A DNA stretch of 64,000 nucleotides from positions 124,001 to 188,000 of the forward strand of contig NZ_JABAHZ010000006.1 of the NCBI RefSeq assembly GCF_012641265.1, read 5' to 3'. Under the pieces are notes generated by a model, which was not told where the DNA came from, ran no database searches, and saw only the letters and a program-made list of their open reading frames with translations. The position numbers and the translations under genes were made by a program. The stretch comes from Chitinophaga eiseniae. GTDB lineage: Bacteria; Bacteroidota; Bacteroidia; Chitinophagales; Chitinophagaceae. Shown here piece after piece: positions 42,126 to 50,952 of the stretch (its first letter is position 1; the number at the start of each line of letters is the position of its first letter).

Positions 42126-43564
42126 GGGCGCCAGAAAGGATATAAGGCCGTTTCTACATGCGCCTCTTTCATAATAGCCGCCATTTTCGCCGTAATACCG
42201 GGGTAACGGGCGGCTATGTTATTTGTTTCCGCAGGGTCTTCAGATAAGTCGTATAGCTCCACCGGACCATCGGGATGCTGTTGTGCCTTTTGGCGTACCG
42301 CCTTCCATTTACCCTGGCGAACGGCCTGCCGGCCGCCGTCTTCATGAAACTCCCAATAAAGATAGTTGTGTTGTTGCTGCCCCCTGCCACCGGTAAGCGC
42401 AGGCAATAAAGACACTCCATCCGTGGCCGGTACTGCTGGCGCATTGGCCACCTGGGCCAGTGTAGGCAGGATATCCCAGAAAGCCCCCTGGAAACTATTG
42501 ATGCTACCGGCTTTTATTTTACCCGGCCAGCGGGCAATAAAAGGCTCCCGGATACCTCCTTCATACAAATCGCGCTTTACGCCTCTCAAACCGCCTGCAC
42601 TGTTAAAGAAAGCAGGATCGGCGCCTCCTTCCGTATGCGGACCATTATCGCTGGTGAAAATAACCAGGGTGTTTTTATCCAGTCCCAATGCTCTTAACCG
42701 CTCCATTACCTGTCCCACATAATTGTCCAGGCGGGTAACCATGGTAGCAAAGGTAGCATGCGGATACTGCTGGGAGGCATAGCCGGGCACCGTAGCCCCG
42801 GGGCCATAATCGTTGCCTTTATAGGGCTTTTCAGCATATCTCCCCTTAAAATGACGGAAAAGACTGTCATCCGGCACTTGTAGTTCTGCATGTGGTAACG
42901 TATAGGTGAGATACAGGAAAAACGGCTGATGTTGATGATCTTCCAGGAAGCGAAGTGCCTGTGCCTGTATCAGGTCGGGAGCATAGGTTTTCATTTGTGC
43001 CAGTTGCCCATTTTCTTCCAGTACTACTTTCTGCTCATTATCCCAGAGGTGGGTAGGAAAATAACGGTGAGATTCCCGCTGGCAGTTGTAGCCATAAAAC
43101 CGGTCTGTTCCATGTTTCAACGGATCGCCGGAAGAACCTACCGGACCCAGTCCCCATTTGCCGAAAATACCGGTGGCATATCCTGCCTTCTTCAATACTT
43201 CCATCACCGTTACAACGGTATCGGCTATAGGTTGTTGTCCTTCGGGCTGTACCTCCTTATTACCGCGGATATAGGTATGCCCGGTGTGCAGGCCGGTAAT
43301 CAGTGAGGCGCGGGAAGGCGCACATACGGATGTACCAGCATAAAATTGGGTGAACCGCATACCCTGCTTCGCCAGCTGATCGATATGTGGCGTACTGAAT
43401 TTTTGCTGCCCATAGGCGCTCAGATCACCATAGCCCAAATCATCGGCCAGTATAAATACGATATTGGGAGTAGCAGCCGGCTTTAGCTGTGCCAGCGCCG
43501 TGGAAGCGGTTAACAACGTCAGTCCTGCTGCCGGCGCCCACCTGCGGATAAATTTCATGTTCAT
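42122..43564 (-). CDS. secreted sulfatase (arylsulfatase-like)
   Basis: A 480-residue protein with a signal peptide (PAAGLTLLTASTALA, then QLKPAATPNIVF). The sulfatase start NIVFILADDLGYGDLSAYG provides the Asp pair that binds calcium, and CAPSRASLITG near residue 81 is the cysteine-type formylglycine motif (C-x-P-S-R), requiring a maturase. Other landmarks: GIFGKWGLG, DNYVGQVMERLRALG, VIFTSDNGPHTEGG and GVSLLPALTGG. Substrate could be a sulfated glycan. Neighbouring genes do not include sulfatase-maturating enzyme. It is a single gene. Confidence 0.92.
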   Translation of the reverse strand: MNMKFIRRWAPAAGLTLLTASTALAQLKPAATPNIVFILADDLGYGDLSAYGQQKFSTPHIDQLAKQGMRFTQFYAGTSVCAPSRASLITGLHTGHTYIRGNKEVQPEGQQPIADTVVTVMEVLKKAGYATGIFGKWGLGPVGSSGDPLKHGTDRFYGYNCQRESHRYFPTHLWDNEQKVVLEENGQLAQMKTYAPDLIQAQALRFLEDHQHQPFFLYLTYTLPHAELQVPDDSLFRHFKGRYAEKPYKGNDYGPGATVPGYASQQYPHATFATMVTRLDNYVGQVMERLRALGLDKNTLVIFTSDNGPHTEGGADPAFFNSAGGLRGVKRDLYEGGIREPFIARWPGKIKAGSINSFQGAFWDILPTLAQVANAPAVPATDGVSLLPALTGGRGQQQHNYLYWEFHEDGGRQAVRQGKWKAVRQKAQQHPDGPVELYDLSEDPAETNNIAARYPGITAKMAAIMKEAHVETALYPFWRP

Positions 43565-43627
43565 AGTTCTCGCTGCTTATGTGTCAATAGCTGTCACTCC
43601 GTCAAAATACAAAGTATTCTTGTTTTT

Positions 43628-44341
43628 TCACAACAGGGGCGCGGCAGTCAGCTGTATAAATAGCTCTTCCAGGCTTTGTTGCCCGGTATGCGGAACTCCT
43701 TCGTACAACAACCGGCCTTTCCGGATAATAGCCACCTGGGTGGCCATTTTCTCTACTTCTCCCAGCAGGTGGCTGGATAAAATGATGGTTTTACCCTGCT
43801 CCTCATTTAATGTTTTCACGAGGCTGCGCATGGCGATGATGCCGCCGGGGTCCAGTCCATTCGTAGGTTCATCCAGGATCAGCAAGGCAGGATCCGGCAG
43901 CAGGGCGATGGCAATGGCTAACCGTTGCTTCATGCCCAGTGAATAAGTCTTTACTGACTGATGCGCGGCTTCCGTCAACTCCACCTGTTGCAGTACTTCC
44001 CTCATTCTTCCCTTGTGGCAGTGATAACAGAGCCGGAAGATGTCGAGGTTTTCTATGCCCGTCAAATGCCCATACAGGGAAGGTTGCTCAATCAGGGATC
44101 CTACCTGTTGCAGGATAGACACCCGGTGGGGGGTAATATCTTTACCGAAGATCCGGATATGGCCGGCCTGCAGCCGGAGCAGTCCCAGTAAGAGAAACAA
44201 GGTAGTAGTTTTACCCGCCCCGTTGGGACCGAGTATCCCATATACGCTACCAGCGGGAATTTGCAGGTTAAGATCTTCCAGCACTTTGTGCCGGCCAAAA
44301 GTATGATGCAGGTGTTTAATTTCAGCAATGAGGGCAGACAT
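43628..44341 (-). CDS. ABC transporter ATP-binding protein
   Basis: 237 residues from ATG 44341. It carries all ABC motifs: Walker A GPNGAGKTT near residue 40, the signature YSLGMKQR near 133, Walker B LLILDEPTNGLDPGG near 153 and the switch His in LSSHLLGEVEKM. The sequence is closest in style to bacitracin- or lantibiotic-immunity ATPases (BcrA-type). The likely permease partner is encoded at 46362-47144 on the other strand, with a LytTR two-component pair in between. Confidence 0.93.
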   Translation of the reverse strand: MSALIAEIKHLHHTFGRHKVLEDLNLQIPAGSVYGILGPNGAGKTTTLFLLLGLLRLQAGHIRIFGKDITPHRVSILQQVGSLIEQPSLYGHLTGIENLDIFRLCYHCHKGRMREVLQQVELTEAAHQSVKTYSLGMKQRLAIAIALLPDPALLILDEPTNGLDPGGIIAMRSLVKTLNEEQGKTIILSSHLLGEVEKMATQVAIIRKGRLLYEGVPHTGQQSLEELFIQLTAAPLL

Positions 44342-44394
44342 GTGACCAGGCATTTTTTGTGATCGTAAAGCTGCCGATTATACCCGATGTGTAG

Positions 44395-44402
44395 CAAAGG
44401 TA
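44395..44402 (-). promoter_or_regulatory. candidate -7 element for the ABC ATPase gene
   Basis: TACCTTTG on the minus strand, exactly matching TAnnTTTG, 54 bp upstream of the ABC start codon. No convincing -33 TTG. Confidence 0.35.
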
Positions 44403-44441
44403 TTCAACCAGATGGGCGATTGTTTATACAGACAGGATCTT

Positions 44442-45155
44442 TTACAAACTGCTCCCACTAATTTGTTTCATAAATGCCGCTTTATACAACTCCCCTATCG
44501 GGATCACATCGTTCTTTATGTGGATCATATTGCGTTCTATGGCATCTATTTTATTGAGCGCTACAATAAAGGAACGGTGCACCCTTGCAAATTGCGCTGC
44601 TGGCAGCACAGTTTCCATTTTCTTGATATTTTGCAGGGTTACTATCTTGCCGGTCATTGTATGAATCGCAATATATTCTTTAAGCCCTTCTATGTACAGG
44701 ATATCCGGCACAGCGATCTTTACCAGTTTGTAATCTGATTTAACGAATAATACAGGCGTTGCCGGGATAGCAGCTGCAGCTATGGCCGGAGCGGGACTAA
44801 CCAGCTGCAGGGCTTTACCGGCAGCCTTTAGGAAGCGATCAAATGCAATAGGTTTGAGCAGATAGTCTACCACATTCAACTCATAGCCTTCCAATGCAAA
44901 GTTCCGATATGCGGTAGTGAAAATGACACTGCATTTATCGCCTACCAGTTCGGTAAACGCAATGCCAGTCAGTTCGGGCATCTGGATATCCAGGAATACC
45001 AGGTCTACCTGCTGTTGCTGTACCGCATTCAGGGCGTCCAATGGGTTATTGTAAGTACCCACCAGCTCCAGGAAAGGGGTCTTCTTCACGTAGTCGGCCA
45101 GCAATTGCAAAGGCAGCGGCTCATCGTCAACAATCATACATTTTAGTACGTGCAT
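44442..45155 (-). CDS. LytTR-family response regulator
   Basis: A 237-residue protein. The receiver domain has the acidic pair MIVDDEPLP at residues 7-15, the phosphorylated Asp in VFLDIQMPELTG near 58 and the Lys in YLLKPIAFDRFL near 106. A linker rich in Ala/Pro leads to a LytTR DNA-binding domain (VPDILYIEGLKEYIAIHT, FARVHRSFIVALNKIDAIER). LytTR regulators bind imperfect direct repeats in promoters. The gene directly follows the histidine kinase gene by one base, so the two form an operon. Confidence 0.95.
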   Translation of the reverse strand: MHVLKCMIVDDEPLPLQLLADYVKKTPFLELVGTYNNPLDALNAVQQQQVDLVFLDIQMPELTGIAFTELVGDKCSVIFTTAYRNFALEGYELNVVDYLLKPIAFDRFLKAAGKALQLVSPAPAIAAAAIPATPVLFVKSDYKLVKIAVPDILYIEGLKEYIAIHTMTGKIVTLQNIKKMETVLPAAQFARVHRSFIVALNKIDAIERNMIHIKNDVIPIGELYKAAFMKQISGSSL

Positions 45156-45156
45156 A

Positions 45157-46158
45157 TCAGTGAGTTGTCAATACTAGTGTTACCATATAGTGTGTAGGCG
45201 TTGTGGCGATATCCAGGGTATGTTTACCGGGATATAATAGTCCCAGCCTTCGTTTCACATTGGATAAACCAATACCTCCCACGCTGTCTTTATGATCCTG
45301 GTTGATCTTATTGCGGCAATGAAAGGTTAAATGCCGGTCGGATACCTGTAGTTGCAATGATACTTTTTCATTGGGCTCATTCAGGGCGGCATGTTTAAAT
45401 ACGTTTTCCACAAAAGGGATCAGCAGCAGGGGAGCTATTGTGATGTCTGTCATATCCCCTTCCACCAGCAGTTGCAAATTATCCGGGGAAAGCATGCGTA
45501 GTTGCTGCAAGGCAATCAGCTGCTCAATATAGGCTACTTCCTTATGAAGCGGCACCTGCTCACCATTACTTTCATACAGCATATACTGCATCATATCCGA
45601 CAGGCGCATCACGGCATCGGCTGTTTTATCGGATTGCTGGTAGGCGAGTATATAAATGCTGTTGAGCGTATTGAAAAAGAAATGGGGGTTGATCTGGGAT
45701 TTGAGGAAAGCCAGTTCTGTTTTCAGTTGCTGGTTTTCCAGCTGCCGCCGGAGCCGGTCATTCCGGAACCAGTCGAGCGCAAACTGGTAACCGATACTAA
45801 CGGGAAGGAGCATACTAAGTATCCATCCACTATGAAAAAAGAACTTTACCGTTTTATACCAGTAATCGCCTGCCTGGTATACGCCGAATAAGCTATTAAT
45901 GAAAATAATGATGGGGGTGTCGATGATCATCAATCCCAGCCAGGAGAGCAGCATAGGCCATAGTTGCCGCGTTTTCATCCAGCGGGGGAAAATGATACAA
46001 AGGTTGGCGTAGAAGTTAGTCAGGTAAAATAAAAAGGCCACCATCCAGTACGATAAAAATTGTCCGTTATTCCTGGCAAGCGCCGGGGCGAGCGCTGCAA
46101 CAACAGCCACCAATAGCCAGAAAGCAATATGCAAAGTTATCAGTACCCGCTTGTTCAT
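45157..46158 (-). CDS. LytS/YpdA-type sensor histidine kinase
   Basis: 333 residues from ATG 46158 (MNKRVLITLHIAFWLLVAVV). The N-terminal half has about four transmembrane helices, then a His_kinase domain with the H-box INPHFFFNTLNSIYILA near residue 168 and a HATPase region with LIPFVENVFKHA and GGIGLSNVKRRLGLLYPG. This is the typical partner of LytTR regulators. The divergent ABC-2 permease gene starts 203 bp away, so the ABC transporter genes flank this signalling pair. Confidence 0.94.
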   Translation of the reverse strand: MNKRVLITLHIAFWLLVAVVAALAPALARNNGQFLSYWMVAFLFYLTNFYANLCIIFPRWMKTRQLWPMLLSWLGLMIIDTPIIIFINSLFGVYQAGDYWYKTVKFFFHSGWILSMLLPVSIGYQFALDWFRNDRLRRQLENQQLKTELAFLKSQINPHFFFNTLNSIYILAYQQSDKTADAVMRLSDMMQYMLYESNGEQVPLHKEVAYIEQLIALQQLRMLSPDNLQLLVEGDMTDITIAPLLLIPFVENVFKHAALNEPNEKVSLQLQVSDRHLTFHCRNKINQDHKDSVGGIGLSNVKRRLGLLYPGKHTLDIATTPTHYMVTLVLTTH

Positions 46159-46361
46159 GCAATAAAAGTAAGCATCTCCCTTACATACAGCTTCTATTTT
46201 CAACCAACACCCGGTTTTCTTATACCGGCTCACTATTTTATACCATCAACTGATAAAGCTGCTGACCAACCTGTTAACGGAAAAAAGAGGGTAATTGATT
46301 GAATTCATTTTGCAAAGGGCTGTATTCCGCTGAGTTTCGTTGATGAATTTAAAACAATAAT

Positions 46362-47144
46362 ATGAATCGCACCCTTTTATCGCATATTACGGCGGAATGG
46401 TTGAAATGCCGCCGGAGTCATATTGCCTGGTTAACGCTGCTGGTGGCTGGTTTGTTACCTATACTGCACTTTGTGGGCATGGAAGAACATCCGGAAACCT
46501 TTATCCCGATGATGAAAAGAGGGCCGTGGGATTTATTGTTTATGATGAACCTCGACACGGCGTCTATGGCCATGATACCGGTATACTGCCTGTTGCTGTT
46601 TGCCTTCCTGGCAGCTATAGAAACGCGGCACCATGCCTGGAAACAGTTGTACAGCTTGCCTCGTAGCTATACAGATATTTACCTGAGCAAGTTTGTAGTA
46701 GCCCAGTATTACCTGTTTATTTATTTCCTGTTGTTCATCGTGTTTGTTGTAGCGGAGGGGCTGGTATTACATGCGGTGATTCCTGCGTATCCATTGTATG
46801 TGCAGAACATTCCCTGGGAAATCATGTTAGTGCGTTGCGGACGGGTATATATAGGTACGCTGGCCTTATGTGCGCTGCAATATTGGCTGAGTATGCATTT
46901 CAGGAACTATATGATCCCGGTGATGATAGGGCTGGCGGTATTGGCGGCAGGATCAGTAGTTCGTTTATTAGGCCTGGCGCCTTACGATCCGTATGTATAT
47001 CCCCGTATACTGTTTGCCGTAGGTATTCCTACCAGGCATTTTTATTACCCGACAGCAACCGCCTTTATCATTGCCTTGTGCGGCGTAGCGCTGTTGCTGC
47101 CGGGAGGATGTATGTTACATGCCCGGAGGGGCCGTAAAGTTTAG
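46362..47144 (+). CDS. ABC-2 type permease
   Basis: A 260-residue protein with six predicted transmembrane helices (IAWLTLLVAGLLPILHFVG, MAMIPVYCLLLFAFLAAI, YYLFIYFLLFIVFVVAEGLV and others) and the soluble loop IETRHHAWKQLYSLPRSYTD typical of BcrB/ABC-2 permeases. Its probable ATPase is encoded on the other side of the LytTR pair at 43628-44341. Function is likely export or resistance to a peptide. Its TAG overlaps the TAA of the converging Gfo/Idh/MocA gene. Confidence 0.88.
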   Translation: MNRTLLSHITAEWLKCRRSHIAWLTLLVAGLLPILHFVGMEEHPETFIPMMKRGPWDLLFMMNLDTASMAMIPVYCLLLFAFLAAIETRHHAWKQLYSLPRSYTDIYLSKFVVAQYYLFIYFLLFIVFVVAEGLVLHAVIPAYPLYVQNIPWEIMLVRCGRVYIGTLALCALQYWLSMHFRNYMIPVMIGLAVLAAGSVVRLLGLAPYDPYVYPRILFAVGIPTRHFYYPTATAFIIALCGVALLLPGGCMLHARRGRKV

Positions 47145-48505
47145 AGTGTAAATACTTTTCCGCCTACCATTACCTCCTGGGTAGCTTCATCGAAGGTAGC
47201 TTTCATGCCGGTGCGATAGGCTGCGTTGCCCATGATCAGGGCAATAGAATGCGAGTAAGCCGCTTCAATGGGTGCATTGGGTTGCTTACGTTCACGTACA
47301 CACGACATCCAGTTTCGTACATGAGCATTGGTGAGCGAATCGCCGCCGGTGTTGGCACTGTTAGTGGCAGCGTCTTCATTGCTCAGCGTAACGTTAGGCA
47401 GCAGATTGGCGTGCAGCCCCATTTCCTGCGCTTCTTTTTCAGTGAGTCCACCGGTAGGGCTGATCTTGTTGGTTGACATATCGATGGTGCCACCGTTGGA
47501 ATAATAAATTTCTTTCGTACCGCCGGCAGAGTTGTGGAAACGGCTGCTGTACATTACCTGGAAGCCGTTGCCGGGATCATTTTCCGGACCATAGTCGAAA
47601 ACTGCGGTGAGGGTATCAGCGTTTTTGCGTCCATCTTTCCACATGTAGATGCCACCGTTGGCGACTGCGCTGCGGGGGTGTTTCAGGCCGCTGAACCAGT
47701 GCACGGTGTCGATCTGGTGGGTCATCCACTGACCAAAGATACCGGAAGAATAGGGCCAGAAGAGGCGGAATTCGAGGTATTTGCGGGGATCCCAGGTATC
47801 ATGCGGACGGCCAGCCAGGAAGCGTTTCCAGTCGGTGTCTGACTCCCGGATCGATTTTACCAGTTCCGGGCGGCGCCAGCGACCCGGCTGATTTACATTC
47901 CAGGTCATTTCCACCATGGTGATAGGGCCAAACTTACCCTGCTGGATGAAGTCGGCGGCGGCGTGATAGCTGGGACCACTGCGGCGCTGGGTGCCCACCT
48001 GCATAATGCGGCCGGATTCTTTTACTGCTTTCAGCGCATTACGTGCTTCTTCCATGGTTTCAGCAAATGGCTTCTCGCTATATACATCACATTTATTCTT
48101 TACTGCTTCAATGGTATGATAGGCGTGCTGAAAATCGGCCGAGGCAATGAATACGGCGTCCAGTCCTTTGATATTGTATAGTTCATCGTTATTCACACAG
48201 GCCTGTACGCTATGCCCCGTTTTATGCTCCAGGAAAGCCTTTCCTTCTTCCCGGCGCCGGTTCCAGATATCCGATACCGCGATGAGGTCGAAGTTGAGTT
48301 CTTTGTTGTTGTTGAAAAAAGAGGGCAGCAGCGCCTGCCGGGCCCTGTCAGAAAATCCGACCAGGCCTACGTTAACACGATCGTTGGCGCCTATAATGCG
48401 GGCGTAGCTGCTGGCAGGCATGCCCATGGCGCTGAGGGTAATACCGGCACCGGCCAGTAAGGATTGTTGCAGGAATTCCCGCCTTGTTTTTTTTGATGCA
48501 GACAT
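47141..48505 (-). CDS. Gfo/Idh/MocA-family oxidoreductase, Tat-exported
   Basis: A 454-residue protein with a twin-arginine signal (KKTRREFLQQSLLAGAGITL). The N-terminal Rossmann domain starts VNVGLVGFSDRAR; the nicotinamide-binding EKP triplet lies in CDVYSEKPFAETMEEARNAL near residue 145. Many Bacteroidota members of this family are exported and act on sugars or glycosides with tightly bound NAD. It is transcribed after a secreted sugar-isomerase-like gene, 20 bp apart, suggesting a joint role in sugar processing, perhaps via 3-keto intermediates. Confidence 0.93.
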   Translation of the reverse strand: MSASKKTRREFLQQSLLAGAGITLSAMGMPASSYARIIGANDRVNVGLVGFSDRARQALLPSFFNNNKELNFDLIAVSDIWNRRREEGKAFLEHKTGHSVQACVNNDELYNIKGLDAVFIASADFQHAYHTIEAVKNKCDVYSEKPFAETMEEARNALKAVKESGRIMQVGTQRRSGPSYHAAADFIQQGKFGPITMVEMTWNVNQPGRWRRPELVKSIRESDTDWKRFLAGRPHDTWDPRKYLEFRLFWPYSSGIFGQWMTHQIDTVHWFSGLKHPRSAVANGGIYMWKDGRKNADTLTAVFDYGPENDPGNGFQVMYSSRFHNSAGGTKEIYYSNGGTIDMSTNKISPTGGLTEKEAQEMGLHANLLPNVTLSNEDAATNSANTGGDSLTNAHVRNWMSCVRERKQPNAPIEAAYSHSIALIMGNAAYRTGMKATFDEATQEVMVGGKVFTL

Positions 48506-48524
48506 ATGAGATAGATTTCAGTTT

Positions 48525-49385
48525 TTACTTGGTAGTCCAGGCTTCGGTGAGTTGCTGATGTAAATATTCGTAGGCAGGCTTGTACTGCCTGCCAGGGTCT
48601 TCCCAGCGGCATTCCATCATGATATGCCCGTTGAAGCCAATCTTATGCAGGGCAGCCAGGTAAGGACGGAAATCGTCGCCTGCAAGTCCCGGCGGGGTTC
48701 TCCTCTCCCGTTCTGCAATATGACAGTGCACCAGTATGCCCTTTGCTTTTTCAATGCTCTCCGGCGATTCGTGTTCCCGCAGCATATGGTAGATGTCGGC
48801 CGTGAGCCGGAAGTTAGGATGAGCGATCGCGCGTACAATATCGTTGCCCTCGGCTACCGTGTTAACAAAATTAGTTTCAGCCGTATTCAGGTTTTCCATG
48901 GCAATTACCACTTCATATTTTGCGGCAATGATGGCCATTTTGCGGCATAATCCTACAAATTGCTGCACTACCTTTTTGCGGTCGGCGCCATCTGGTATTT
49001 TGCGGGCCTCACCGCTTCCCAATACAATGAGTTTTATCCCCGCTATTTTTGCCCGGCGCATGACAGCATCCACATACTCCAATACTTTACGTTCATCAAC
49101 AGAATCGCCGGTAAGCCGGATATTCCCCGGGATGAATACATTACAACTTTCAATCTTGCAGCGGCTGCGACGAATGGACTGCAGCTGTTCGTTGAACTGG
49201 CCCTCGCTCAGGGCAGGAGAAAGTATCTTGCGGACGGTTTCTTCCAGGAAGGTAAAACCGTTGGCAGCAGCCATGCTGTCGTTCGTAAAGGACGAGCAGA
49301 TACCGATGGCCGGAAGCGTTTGTGCATTCGATTGCAAAAACGGGTTTAAAAACAGGAAAAAGAGCAGAAGCAGCCTTATTTTCAT
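48525..49385 (-). CDS. secreted sugar phosphate isomerase/epimerase-like TIM-barrel protein
   Basis: A 286-residue protein with a signal peptide (KIRLLLLFFLFLNPFLQSNA). The AP-endonuclease-2/xylose-isomerase-like fold is visible in GIKLIVLGSGEARKIPD, VVIAMENLNTAETNFVNTV with the metal-binding Glu near residue 162, NFRLTADIYHMLREHE with Asp/His near 193, VHCHIAERERRTPPG and GHIMMECRWEDP with the last Glu. It starts the two-gene unit with the Gfo/Idh/MocA oxidoreductase. Such pairs act in sugar or inositol metabolism; export to the periplasm is characteristic of the 3-keto sugar processing sets in Bacteroidota. Confidence 0.88.
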   Translation of the reverse strand: MKIRLLLLFFLFLNPFLQSNAQTLPAIGICSSFTNDSMAAANGFTFLEETVRKILSPALSEGQFNEQLQSIRRSRCKIESCNVFIPGNIRLTGDSVDERKVLEYVDAVMRRAKIAGIKLIVLGSGEARKIPDGADRKKVVQQFVGLCRKMAIIAAKYEVVIAMENLNTAETNFVNTVAEGNDIVRAIAHPNFRLTADIYHMLREHESPESIEKAKGILVHCHIAERERRTPPGLAGDDFRPYLAALHKIGFNGHIMMECRWEDPGRQYKPAYEYLHQQLTEAWTTK

Positions 49386-49548
49386 AACGATGGATGGATT
49401 AAAAGTGGAAATCGGAATGCTTTAAGATAATATGTAATTCCCGAAAAACAAAATAAAAAGGAGGGATGGATTATGATCACTATTTCGTTGAAAGATCCAG
49501 TAAGACTTAAAAAAATAGCCTGCCAGATTTGCCCTTGCAAGCAGAGGG

Positions 49549-49575
49549 GTGGCAGACTGTGTTGCCACAAATATA
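49549..49575 (-). promoter_or_regulatory. candidate promoter of the isomerase/oxidoreductase unit
   Basis: Minus-strand TATATTTG at 49568-49575 matches TAnnTTTG. Immediately downstream GTGGCA/TGCCAC (49549-49554 with 49563-49568) forms an inverted repeat. The distance to the start codon at 49385 is large (about 165 nt), so the transcript would have a long leader. Confidence 0.3.
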
Positions 49576-49611
49576 GGATTTATTGGCCCAAAAAAATAAT
49601 CTAAATAATCC

Positions 49612-50064
49612 CTATCTACCCAACCCTTTCTCATAAACCCCTATCCACTGTTCCGGCGTAAGCTTCGCTGCCAGCTGTGCCAGCAATGCATCCGGTACCG
49701 GTGTTGTTTTTTTGAAACGCAAACAACACTTCCCGATATCCGGCTGTTTACCGGTCATTTGTTCCCATTGCTGCGCAAACCATTCCAGCACTGTTTCATC
49801 CATGAATCCCATATAATAAAGGGAGATATAATTCTTTTGCGCTGCCAGGCTCGCAAAAGGAAGCGGTAGTTTTGGGTCAGCATGATAGCCCGCCGGGTAT
49901 AACGTATGCGGCACTACGAAACCAGGCATACCATAGGACAACTGCTCCTGGAAACCTTTGGGAATATATTGTTGTAAGATATGCCAGATACGGAGAAACG
50001 GCACCTGGCGTGCTGGCTCCAATTGGGCGATATATGCTTGCGGGGTGTTGATGTTGCCTGGCAT
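49612..50064 (-). CDS. DUF1801 domain protein
   Basis: A 150-residue cytosolic protein of the DUF1801 (YdhG/YdeI-like) type: AYIAQLEPARQVPFLRIWHI near residue 10, PKGFQEQLSYGMPGFVVP near 36, KNYISLYYMGF near 78 and a C-terminal KCCLRFKKTTPVPDALLAQL. These proteins have a frataxin-like fold and unknown function. It stands alone, followed downstream by a 227-bp spacer and preceded by an AT-rich spacer that belongs to the AbiE pair. Confidence 0.85.
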   Translation of the reverse strand: MPGNINTPQAYIAQLEPARQVPFLRIWHILQQYIPKGFQEQLSYGMPGFVVPHTLYPAGYHADPKLPLPFASLAAQKNYISLYYMGFMDETVLEWFAQQWEQMTGKQPDIGKCCLRFKKTTPVPDALLAQLAAKLTPEQWIGVYEKGLGR

Positions 50065-50202
50065 GATGCAATTTTTTCTATCCGAAATACTGGCAAAATA
50101 GCCATTCTTCCGGGATCTCTGGCAGAGATCATTGAATTTTCTCTTATTTTAGTTAACTAATTATTAATAAATATTTTATGAATTTATATTAATTAATATT
50201 TT

Positions 50203-50257
50203 GTTATAATTTCATCCATATTTTATAACATGTTAAAAGATATTTTCTATATTTTTG
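50203..50257 (+). promoter_or_regulatory. AbiE operator/promoter candidate in an AT-rich spacer
   Basis: GTTATAA and TTATAAC (50203-50209 with 50223-50229) form a perfect 7-bp inverted repeat, and TATTTTTG at 50250-50257 fits the -7 consensus. The spacer 50140-50260 is far more AT-rich than its surroundings. AbiEi antitoxins autoregulate by binding inverted repeats in front of their own gene, so this is the natural operator candidate. Confidence 0.4.
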
Positions 50258-50262
50258 TACCT

Positions 50263-50952
50263 ATGGAAAGTATTCAGAAAAAAATTGAAACTAAGATTGA
50301 CCAGGTAAAAAAAGGGGTCTTGATTTTCCCTGTCGATTTTAGAGGGCTGGGTACTGCTACGGCGATCAACATGGCTTTGTCGCGCGCGGTTCGCAAAGGC
50401 AAAATGCAGCGGTTGTCGCACGGCATTTATTATAAACCTAAAATTGATCCGCTATTTGGAGAATTAATGCCAGATCCGGAAATAGTAGCGAAAGTTGTTG
50501 CCAAAAAATCGCGCATTCGCATTATACCTACTGGAGCACAAGCGCTACACCTGTTGGGACTTACCACACAAGTACCTGTCAGAAGGATTTACCTCACAAA
50601 TGGTGAAGACCGGCAGATAAAAATAGGCAAAACTCTTATTGAATTCAAACATACGAGCCCCAGAAAGTTGGCTTTAAAAGGTACGCTGAGTTCATTGGTG
50701 ATACTGAGTTTGATGGAAACGGGAATAGAGGCGTTAGGAAAAAATACCCTGATAAAAATTAAGGATATCTTACTAAAAGAAAAAAAATCTATCCTCCAGG
50801 AAGATCTGAAACTTGCACCTGCACGTATATACGGTTTTATTGTTAACCTCATGACTACAGATGACAGGATGGATCAACCTGACAGACGACCAGCGAAGGA
50901 GGTCTCTTCTTCAGGCAGAAATAAAAAGTTCCTACGCAAAGAAAGCAATTGA
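50263..50952 (+). CDS. AbiEi-type antitoxin (DUF6088 family)
   Basis: 229 residues from ATG 50263 (MESIQKKIETKIDQVKKG); an ATG at 50230 would add eleven hydrophobic residues. The N-terminal winged-helix part is typical of AbiEi antitoxins: FPVDFRGLGTATAINMALSR near residue 25, then GKMQRLSHGIYYKPK. The middle part (IRIIPTGAQALHLLGLTTQV, RRIYLTNGEDRQIKIG) is the C-terminal domain that counters the toxin. The gene overlaps the AbiEii gene by 92 bp, so their translation is linked. The operon is AT-rich relative to neighbours, suggesting acquisition. Confidence 0.85.
   Translation: MESIQKKIETKIDQVKKGVLIFPVDFRGLGTATAINMALSRAVRKGKMQRLSHGIYYKPKIDPLFGELMPDPEIVAKVVAKKSRIRIIPTGAQALHLLGLTTQVPVRRIYLTNGEDRQIKIGKTLIEFKHTSPRKLALKGTLSSLVILSLMETGIEALGKNTLIKIKDILLKEKKSILQEDLKLAPARIYGFIVNLMTTDDRMDQPDRRPAKEVSSSGRNKKFLRKESN

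Noticed and set aside
48844..49425. 193-residue open frame on the plus strand
   Set aside because: Antisense to the secreted isomerase-like gene, whose metal-binding residues are intact.
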